Source: Paraglomus occultum (Eukaryota > Glomeromycota > Glomeromycetes > Paraglomerales > Paraglomeraceae). From it: a stretch of 26,335 bases of DNA. The notes beneath the pieces are model-generated. The model worked only from the letters and a program-made list of their open reading frames with translations, was not told the DNA's origin and made no database searches. The position numbers and the translations under genes are program-made. The DNA is taken from contig CAJVPJ010000397.1 in assembly GCA_910592205.1 (NCBI GenBank), forward strand, positions 1-26,335. Reading direction: 5' to 3'. The first letter of the stretch is position 1, and each line of letters opens with the position of its first letter. This document shows positions 1 through 8,164 of this stretch, in pieces.

Positions 1-263
1 AAGTTATTGTAATTGTTATTGTACTTGTCTGTTGGAAGTGAGTATATTCTGGCAAACTCACTCACAAGTGTTGGCGTACATGTTTCATTACTTCCAACTG
101 ATATCAACGTTATTGTCTCACTATCATTCAACTGCTTGCGAGTAGCATAATAAATATTGTCAATTTGAGTTGGCCTTATATCATTGATTACAGAAGCTAT
201 CCATTCAAGTCCATAACTTGTTAAGGAGGTTGGAATCCAGTTGATCTCTGCAACTAACGACAT
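1..263 (-). CDS. Partial ORF running off the left edge, product not recognised
   Basis: Reading leftwards from an ATG at 263-261, the minus strand is open without a stop for 87 codons to the window edge. The codons look used (MSLVAEINWIPTSLTSYG..., then ...GSNETCTPTLVSEFARIY), with a mixed composition unlike the AT-driven K/N/I/F runs of the surrounding spacer. No motif or family is recognised. The reading ends in an Asn-rich stretch (KYNNNYNN) near the edge, which could be a low-complexity linker. This looks like the first exon, or the whole 5' part, of a gene continuing beyond the window. The ATG is the only in-frame one nearby. It would be divergent from the weak reading at 890. Confidence 0.45.
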   Translation of the reverse strand, partial: MSLVAEINWIPTSLTSYGLEWIASVINDIRPTQIDNIYYATRKQLNDSETITLISVGSNETCTPTLVSEFARIYSLPTDKYNNNYNN

Positions 264-889
264 GGTTTGAATAAGAAAGAGGAAAGAACCACTTCATTGT
301 GTTACATCGCAGTGACATTATTTATTCCATACAATTCGCTTTCTCGACAAACTGCAGTTTATTCGCTGCGTATCGCGTTTTGGCTTCATGCGGGCGTCAT
401 CCTCAACTAGATAGACCAAAATCCCAAGCGATATTCACCGTTGAAAAATTAACGCTGCGGTAATAGTTCCTGGGAATCATCCCATGTATTAGTATTATAC
501 TGTTTAGATTATGAATGTGCTATCATATTTTATTTATCAATGACAAAAAATTCGATCTTTTAAATATACACCAATAAAGCGAAACATTATGTGAAATAAA
601 ATGTGCTTATTCGAATTGAGTCAGTGTCTATTCCGTGATAGTATAAGCGAAGAAAAGAATACACTTAGTTAATTAACGGCTTCAAATTTCTTTAAAAGAT
701 ATTGACAGCTATCCAGTCAACTGCATTTACAATTTTTTCAGGAAAGTGAGAAAAGTTATGTGTTCAAAATAAGCTGCTCTTTTTATTACCACGATAATAG
801 ATAATGTGATGTGAAGGTTAAATGAATTTCAACTACTTGTTCTAAATTAACGATTCTTAATTAATTGCTTAAACGACTGTTTAGATACG
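264..889. other. Intergenic, AT-rich; possible divergent promoter region
   Basis: I see no open reading of note. The stretch separates the minus-strand partial ORF (start at 263) from the weak plus-strand reading at 890, so it may hold both promoters. No specific element could be assigned. Confidence 0.4.
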
Positions 890-1281
890 ATGTCACTTGT
901 AAATTGCCTTTTTGCGAGTGCGCGCGGATTGTTGTTATCATCAGAGAGCAATAAATCTAGAGTTCCAGTTACTCGCGCGTTTTTTATGCATCACTGGTCG
1001 TATTTCTTTCCCAATATGCGGAATGACCTAACGACAGTGGAGCATCCCAGAAGACAGTATGCCTAGACAAGACCCTAACTAAACACGTTGAGACTGTGTC
1101 CAAACATCTGAACTTGCGACAATACGGCGAAAACTTTACCGGGAAGAGAATGCACGAAAAATGCCCCAGCATTGTATTTGTCGTTGAGAAAACCAGCGGT
1201 AATATATACAGTCGAGGATGTGAACACACAGATAAGACTTATATTAAAAAAGGAAACCGACAGGCAAAGCTAATCCGCTGA
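890..1281 (+). pseudogene. Possible small gene broken by a frameshift, product not recognised
   Basis: From the ATG at 890 the frame is open for 58 codons (MSLVNCLFASARGLLLSSES..., ending ...TTVEHPRRQYA) and stops with TAG at 1064-1066. A different frame, overlapping this one, is open from about 1029 to 1281 and reads DKTLTKHVETVSKHLNL, then RQYGENFTGKRMHEKCPSI and VFVVEKTSG. Both readings have protein-like composition, and the second begins just where the first dies. That fits one protein interrupted by a single indel near 1062-1069, or a missed intron, although no GT-AG pair of usable length fits. The Arg/Ser-rich start could be a mitochondrial presequence. The family is unknown, and the minus-strand shadow across it looks non-coding. 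Confidence 0.25.
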
Positions 1282-1602
1282 CCGTTCTCTTCAAACAAAC
1301 TATGATTTATTGAAATCCAATTTTTACCGAATGAGTATAAAGGAGAGCGGTAGCTGCTGACTGCCGAGCCCTTTGCAAGTATATCATAACTTTGTCCAAA
1401 GCCAAGCATCCATACACAAGTTCACGAAGGTAGAAAACCTTGGCAGCTTCTTCTTTCCCAATCCTTCATGCGCGATAAACCTGGCAGCATGGACACGTCA
1501 TAATTTCAAGCAATAAGACGAGCAGGACGAATACGCGCCCGCCTTTGAGACTTGTCCAAAACCGACGCTTTGCTTCGTATCCTTGCAAGCAAATCACTTT
1601 GC
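1282..1602. other. 3' flank of the methyltransferase gene
   Basis: This is downstream of the minus-strand methyltransferase stop. A minus-strand AATAAA (1306-1311) is a candidate polyadenylation signal, though almost 300 nt from the stop. Short minus-strand readings such as KEEAAKVFYLRELVYGC look faintly coding but are crossed by stops, so I do not call a gene. Confidence 0.3.
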
Positions 1603-3214
1603 TCAAACAACAGGTTTTCTAATCTTTGCCACAAAGAAACCCGATGTATTCGAACAGATTGGATCCAATCGAACTGTCATGGATAAATCAATGTCATACT
1701 GGCTTCTTCTTATTTTTGCCGTCCTTAATTGAGGAGTAAGTGGGACCTCTTCCAGTCGCGCATCACTGTATTTGCTAAGAAACCAGCCGATAACGTCTTC
1801 GTTCTGTTGACGAGAGAGGCTGCAAGTGCTGTATACAAGAATACCACCGGGTTTAAGAAGTGACCATCCGTTGACGATGAGCTGACGCTAATAATAATAT
1901 ACGGAATAAATCCGAGTCGATAAACTCTTGCTTCCTAACTCGTCTAGCTTTCATAGCTTACTTGTAAATCCCGTAAACTCTCAGTACGATCTGGATTCAT
2001 AAAATTCTTCTCAAACACATCCCATCCCCATTTCTCGTACTATAAATATTACAAACTTTATCATTATGACGGCTTGAGACAATAATACAACGTCTATATA
2101 TATATATTGCGCTCAGATACCTTAAGAATATGCGTAACGGACCCGTCATGAGTACATTCAGCATCTACAAGCACCTGAAATCGTTAACAGTGTATGTCAA
2201 GGTGAATTCATTGGCTACCATTGTACATATAGAGTATACGTTAAACATGTCCTAAGCCCAATGATATTTACCTTATCATAAAGATACTTGTCATCCGCCT
2301 TCTGTGGGTCAGTGCGAAGAGTCTTTGGCGCCCAAAATGGCTTAATTATGCTCGTACCACTACCGTTATCGACTGCCAATATCGTTAAATCCTCAGACAA
2401 TTCTTCACCAAACCAATTTCGACTACTAGATCGCATTGTTTCCTGTCGCAACGGATCGAGAAACGAGGGCGCGCGTACACCAAACGTCGTTCCATCAGCA
2501 ACGAAAAGTCGCGCTCGTCCAATTCGATACTTTTTTAATAAACTCCGACATGTGGCAGCTCTATGTTTTGATATCGACGCCAGTGACTGTGCCAGTTCCG
2601 TCAGTACCCAAGAGATCAGATATCATACACAGCTTTGCGCCTGAGTCATAATTTGAGGAATCGTTATCCTTGACCATGATGTGAAAGAAAAATTCATAAC
2701 GCAAGAAGCAATTTTATTGGTTCAGGTTTACCCACCAGGCGCACAGCACAAGTCTAGGACATGGTCGCCTTTTTCCAAGTCAAGAGCATAGACAGCTATG
2801 GCTGAACTCAGATCGATCCCATAAATCTAGTAGCAAGTTTTATTGTAATACAGTCTTTTGCTTGACATAGCTCAACGATAGAGACCTGGTTTACCTTTCC
2901 GTCTTTATATCTATTAATATAGTAGCTTTTCTTTTTAGAAATCCTTTTGGTATTTAGAATAACATAAACCATCGAGCGTCTTACGCTTGACATCCAACAA
3001 TCTTTGCATTCCCATCCAACCGGAAAAATCCATCAAGTCCCGAAACAGAGTACAACGTTGTTCCCAATTGAAACTCCAACTCGTTTCGATCAATCGGGTT
3101 TTGATCTCTCGGATTTATTCGTATATATCGGGGGAGATCTTTGATCTCATAGACGGCGGGATCAATCTCATTCTCCTTGAGGAACTTTTGAAACGAAGCA
3201 GGAAAGACTGGCAT
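1603..3214 (-). CDS. NSUN (NOL1/NOP2/Sun) family RNA (cytosine-5) methyltransferase, 7 exons, with an apparent frameshift
   Basis: SAM-dependent enzyme expected to methylate C5 of cytosine in tRNA or rRNA. Proposed exons (minus): 3214-2985, 2910-2895 (16-nt microexon), 2826-2736, 2640-2272, 2174-2121, 2039-1962 and 1887-1603, about 373 codons. All introns are GT-AG, and every junction restores family sequence. The N-terminal part contains LPRYIRINPR (about residues 27-36). Motif I is VLDLCCAPG/AKLCMISDLLG (about 105-124), split by intron 3. ADGTTFG follows, then motif IV VLVDAECTHDGS, KYEKWGWD, LKPGG, and motif VI VYSTCS with the nucleophilic Cys. Motif IV has Glu-Cys where the family usually has Pro-Cys; both cysteines of the mechanism are kept. 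Exon 4 (369 nt) contains an indel at about 2568-2574. Upstream it reads GTVTGVDI and then hits TAG at 2563-2561; downstream another frame gives SKHRAATCRSLLKKY, exactly what should follow. So this is either a recent pseudogene or a sequence error. The start ATG at 3214 is preceded by an in-frame stop. Which NSUN subfamily it is, and its RNA target, are uncertain. Confidence 0.87.
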
Positions 3215-3606
3215 CTCGAACCAAGAATGTTTTCGGTGCAACGCGAGTCATAAATTTTTACATATTGTCACGTGATTCGATAAACTTAAAATGAATAATT
3301 AGCACAATTAGAGAGGGAGAAATCTAGTGTTTGCATACACATGTTTCATTGGAGAGGGTTGGCTGTACCTCTAATATTGGCACATCTTTAATCAATTATT
3401 ATGTCTATACAAAAATTGTGGATATTTATAAAATAAATAAGCTATCTAATATTGATCATTACGATATAACTCTTACGAATGCACACCAAAGCAATATACA
3501 AATGCTAATTCTGTAAATGAGATGAAAGTTTGATATGTGCCTTGTAAACACACTTTTTTGTAAAAATCGTTATGTACCGAAACATCTTAAAGAGTTAGCC
3601 ATTTTC
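3215..3606. other. Intergenic between the two minus-strand genes
   Basis: AT-rich spacer between the phytochelatin synthase stop (3607) and the methyltransferase start (3214). It should hold the 3' end of the former and the promoter of the latter. No specific element is seen. Confidence 0.4.
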
Positions 3607-5507
3607 TCATTTTCGTTCACACGGCTTCTTCAGAATCTTTTCTGCAACTCCACAAGTGCAAAAGTTCACCACTAGTTCTTTAATTTCTTCACCCATACGC
3701 TCAACCTCTTTCCTCAACACGGGCGACATTTGCGTACGATCACGATATGCGTCAAATTTAGCCAAAAGTTCCGGCTGAAGGTTCTCGTATAATGATGACG
3801 GTATAGCAAGTAGAAATAGCGTTGCAAAAGCTACTTCATAGTCGGAAAATTTTCTGTGTTGTTCCTGAGGTACCTCCTGCAATGCCTTCCGGATGGCCGG
3901 GTAGATCGGTGATAACGTCGTTTCTTTTATTATCGCACTAATGTATTGTTCTCTGCTAACTCTTTCCGTTTCACCGATCCCGTTTCCACAATCTATGTCT
4001 ATAGCATGTTGCAATGATGTTATGAACGGACTGTTCATCACAACAGTAGCCAATTCTTCCATAGATTGTGGCTTTTCATTCAAAATTCTTTTGGGTATGT
4101 CTTCACACAAGGCCTTTTCTAATGCGCTCCAGCTAGTTTGTAAAGCTGACGCGTCGCAGTCCATGTTGCACATAAAATCTTTACGACTGTCGGATGGCTG
4201 GGAGAGAAGAAAGTATCCGCGCGGTTGTTGGGTGACTTTGTCAACTGGGAACATTGACTCGTATAAAAGGTCAACTGATGCAAAATAAGATGGATATTTA
4301 AATCTATGCGGTAAAAAAAAAGCAACAAATTGTTTAGAGAAAAGTTGTAAGGGAGTATTTTTCAAAGCGTCCTTGTGAATAATATTTACCGAGCTGTATC
4401 CAACACTAGTGCCATATTCTTTTCTGGAAGATATGCACCGATTGGTGAGAAATGCTAAATAAATCAAGAGATTCGTAAGCATATACATACAATAGTTACG
4501 TTACTAATACACACACCATATCATTTTGTGCCGTAAACAATTATGTACTCACTCCGTCTCCAGTCTGACTAAGTGCCGCCCTCGAAAAAGAAATAACCAT
4601 GTACACTCCTGGCGTCGAATTGACATATTTCAAATCGTTCAAAAATTCTTCTTTTGTTACTTGATCTGCGCGTTTAGCGTGTACTTCACAATGACATTTA
4701 GCCAAACATGCAAACTGAGAAAATGTTATTCCTGTTTGTTTGACCTTTTCGATATCCTGCAATTGAATTCGACAAAAACAATTTAGTGATATTGTAAGAG
4801 CAAAAAATGTCGAGCAAAAAATGTCGACACGAAATTCGGCATACAAACCTGGCAACAATTCAACAATTCATCATACCACCATCGCCTACAGTTAAAAAAA
4901 AAAGAGCTTATTAATACAAAAATACATAGATTACGTATCTGGAAAACAATGTTTGATACAATCTTCTGATTCATACATACCAGGGACCTTTCCATACGGG
5001 GGCTCCTTGTACTTGTAAAGCATTAAGTACTATTGCCAATGAACTCAATGCACAGTAAGCCGGTTCCATTTGATGAGAAAAACATGAAGAAAGGTCAAAG
5101 AACCCTTCAGCATATCCTTGGTTTAATGATTCTTTTATAAGTTCTTTCCCTTCTTTGGAGGTTAGAGAAATCAAAAAGGAGGGCAATTCCCTCCCTTGGA
5201 AATATTGTTTTGGTTTTACGACGCTGGCATCAGTGGAATCGGTAGTCGAGGAGGAAGGGTTGGGTTTTATTTTTAAATAGCTCAGAGGTGGAGGAGATTC
5301 TATGACACCTCTTTCTGTTGTAACCGCGGTGTATGATTCGTTCATAATGTTCTTTTCAAATAAAGTCTGTTTTCCGAGGGTGTTTCTGTCTAGGGATGTT
5401 TTCCGTTGTCTAGAATCGAAAAAATGCCGAGAACCCAAAGTCGAGTAATTCCTGTTGAATCTACCTATACGTGTCTTATTTATAACAGACCGTAGTCGAT
5501 AGAGCAT
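3607..5507 (-). CDS. PCS: Phytochelatin synthase (glutathione gamma-glutamylcysteinyltransferase), 5 exons, 509 aa
   Basis: Papain-like transpeptidase that joins gamma-Glu-Cys units from glutathione into phytochelatins, which chelate Cd, Zn, As and Cu. Exons (minus): 5507-4981, 4885-4849, 4756-4553, 4454-4390 and 4303-3607, all with GT-AG introns that keep frame. The Phytochelatin domain covers about residues 100-300. It contains FQGRELPSFLISLTSKEGK, EGFFDLSSCFSHQMEPAYC with catalytic Cys152, WKGPWRWWYDELLNCC, QTGDGHFSPIGAY with His257, and LVLDTARFKYP with Asp275. These match the Cys-His-Asp triad of the plant enzymes (Cys56, His162, Asp180 in Arabidopsis PCS1). The 100 residues ahead of the domain are unusual: the first 20 are rich in Arg and Asn without acidic residues (MLYRLRSVINKTRIGRFNR), and YST follows, like a mitochondrial presequence. 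The C-terminal sensor-like region (about 310-509) carries scattered Cys, including FCTCG and the final PCERK. It is known that Rhizophagus has such a gene. The ATG at 5507 is the first in the open frame. Confidence 0.94.
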
Positions 5508-7276
5508 GGCGAAATATCAATCATGATATCGATATGCTGATCGTCTGATCGTCGTTGAAAGACTTGGAAGTGTACAGAATACTCTAGACGATATATATTA
5601 GTCATGCAATCCTCCAAAAATAAGAGATCATCATGATATAAACTTCCTAATTGGGATTGTAAGAATTACAGAGAATTCCTACTTTTTGTTGATTTTTGGC
5701 AATTACGCAAAACCTTTTAACAAACGCCTGCGTGGATTAAGATTAAGATAGAGCAAAGTGTCATTCTTAGCCTACAATTATAATGGTTCCGTAATTACTA
5801 CAGATTAGAAGTGCAATTAACATACAGTACGCGTACATTAACTACCGCCCGTTGAAATCCGATTAGAAAACTGTATCGAATGCCAATCTTATAAGAAACC
5901 CGGTTAAACTTTAGTAGATTATGTTTGTAGTACAATATAGACCCTTTAGGTTCTTTTATAATTTAAAAGGTTTAAAATGTTTAACGGAATTGGCTGTAAG
6001 TTTAATGTTTAACATTGGATTGTAAAATTTTAAATTGGGGTCCGAGAGATAGGAAAAGAATTCGAAAAATGGTCTGGGTTAATAAAGACGAATGAATTAG
6101 ATCTCAATCTGTGAAAATCATACCCTGGCGGGAACAGAATGCCGCACCTTTATCTTTTCTATCGTCACCGACACGCCCAACATTTTAACTTTCTCGAGGT
6201 AGTACTGTAATAAATATGTAATCCAAAAGCAAGACATGTTGATAAATAAAGAATCCTCTATTCTATTGATATGGCAAGAGCAAACAAATCTACAGGTGAG
6301 ATAACCTGTTTGAACCGGCGGATCAGTTTTGCTTTTTGGCCGTTTAGCCAAAGACCGGTTCAGAAAATTGTTTAGCCAGAAAAGGTTTCTAATTAATGGA
6401 AATTTGGTGTAGTTGTGAGGCGGCTGGTTAAACTCGAGACTGGTTTAAGCAGTGCAGTGCCGGTTTAGACAGGTTTTACCGGTACGACTTTTTTTTTATT
6501 GGTTCACAGGTTACGCGAATTGTCGAAATTTGATTGTCCATGTCATTATCACGGACAAGTTTTGCAGAATACTTCTGGAATAACTGGTATTTGCACTATA
6601 AGCTGCTTGTAAGCAAGTAAATTAAATGCATACACTTGGAATATACGACAATTATACACACGCTAATGTATAGACGCACTATACGTAAAAAGGCAACTAT
6701 GGGAAAATTAAAACGCTAGTAGATTTAGTAATTGGCTAAAATACTCTGGATTTATCGTTCGAAAGGCGCATGATGTGACGTTGAGCTAGCTTGGCATGAT
6801 ATCATGTGAATTGCACATGTATTATTAGCGATATCAATATCAATACATTCACTGGTTTTTTACAAAATCCCACTTTCGAGTAAAAATCAAAAGTCGACGC
6901 GACGAAATGAGCGACTCTCAAATCTTTTGCATATTGAAAGTGTAATCTCAACCTTTATTTTACAAAAAGATTAATTTACGAAAAATAATGGTGGTTGGTA
7001 AACGTGCATATAATCGGGCACAAGTAGGTTACACAAACAATCACGTGCAATCGGACAACATATTTTGCTACGCCAACTCACCGTAAGGGTTCAGGAAACG
7101 AATAACACTTTAATATTATATGCTGCCATACGATACAAAAGCTCATTGCCTTCTTTGTACTCCAATTATCATGTTGAAATGCGTAAAGACGGCATATTTA
7201 ATATTGACGGAAAACCGAACAATATAATAAGGGGAGTACGTGGCACAAATAAGGTTATAAGCCTCATTCGACACGA
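5508..7276. other. Long intergenic stretch upstream of phytochelatin synthase
   Basis: AT-rich spacer that should include the phytochelatin synthase promoter just above 5507. No convincing gene is present: short readings such as that on the minus strand at 6118-6351 lack protein-like composition. It contains the ACCGGT-rich patch listed separately, and near 7016-7276 only scattered traces that may be the eroded front of the transposase fragment that follows. No metal-response element could be identified by eye. Confidence 0.35.
6308..6490. repeat. Imperfect repeats of an (A)CCGGTTTA-type motif
   Basis: Within about 180 nt there are several variants of one motif: gaaccggcgg (about 6310), gaccggttca (about 6350), ggctggttaaac (about 6421), gactggtttaag (about 6440), gccggtttagacagg (about 6459) and accggtac (about 6479). 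Gttta/gtttagcca words lie between them. The copies are too diverged and irregularly spaced for a simple satellite. A related reverse-strand string (accggtctgtctaaaacgg) occurs near 23664. This may be a decayed element or a protein-binding array; its nature is unknown. Confidence 0.35.
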
Positions 7277-7468
7277 TTGTCTAATTTACGGCAAAGAAAG
7301 GAAAAACGCCTTCTTCTGCTTTACCAAAGTCATTTTACGTACTATCCTCGCGTGTTGCCAGGGACTTTTCTTGCTGAAAGTAGAAATAATGTAATCGGTT
7401 GGCCATCTAACAGCCCTCCAATCGAAAACATGTGGCAATTATTAAGAAAAAAACGAACATGTAAATGA
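7277..7468 (+). mobile_element. Broken 3' end of a Tc1/mariner-type transposase
   Basis: The reading ends with FLAESRNNVIGWPSNSPP, followed by IENMWQLLRKK. This matches the C-terminal catalytic block of Tc1/mariner DDE transposases, normally W-P-x-x-S-P-D-L-N-P-I-E-N-x-W. Three codons (Asp-Leu-Asn) are missing between SP and PIENMW, so the third catalytic acid is gone. Just upstream the matching frame changes: around 7350 another frame reads SSRVARDF, as expected before FLAE, implying an additional indel. No target-site duplication or clear terminal inverted repeat pair was found. It is a dead fragment; the preceding 200 nt may contain more of it but cannot be aligned by eye. Confidence 0.55.
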
Positions 7469-8164
7469 GTTAAATGAGACAGAATGTGATCAAGCTCCTG
7501 TGAAAACCAGATGCGAGTAAGTTTAAAGATAAGAATTCCGTATTAAAAGTATTTAATGTCCTCCAATATACGTTCAAGCCACTCGATTGTTCTATTAAGA
7601 AAATTCAATTATTTTCGCATACACAGTAGTTTTCAAAATGGTTAGACGATAGTGGTATTAGCGGTAGATAATGATCGATAATCGATGGATTAATAAACTT
7701 GTCCCGAGATGGGCGAGATCTACAATAAGATTTGCATGCCAATTCCGGGTACTTTCTGTTCATAGTAAATGCACATTAGCCTCAATACTATGATTTGTTT
7801 CACAAAGCATTATCCATACGTCATTTCTCGCCTTTACATTTACATAACAGTAATAGTGAGTTCAATATATCATCTAACTAATAATTTTATCATGCATAGG
7901 GCTCAAGTATTAAAAGACTCCTTGCACGGCTCTCTGGTCGTCGTGAGTTTTATTCCCTGCCCTGTCGAGTAGAGAGGCATTAACGTTCGTTACATAACAC
8001 AAAGAATTACGCGTACAAAGTAGCCCAATAGTAAGTACATGTCTTGTCATCATTTTAATATAAATCGCTTTAAACTTTGTAGTAGAAATTGAACAGCCCA
8101 CCCCCCCATGTTTTGTACCGATGCTCTCTCACATATCATTTTTATGGCATAATTTCCTATCAGG
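7469..8164. other. 5' flank of kinase A
   Basis: AT-rich spacer with no convincing reading. A C-run at 8099-8107 and an AT-rich tract lie shortly before the kinase A ATG (8165). No promoter motif is assigned. Confidence 0.35.

Noticed and set aside
2288-2651. Two plus-strand open readings of 118 and 71 aa
   Set aside because: They are antisense to exon 4 of the methyltransferase, whose family motifs lie on the minus strand.
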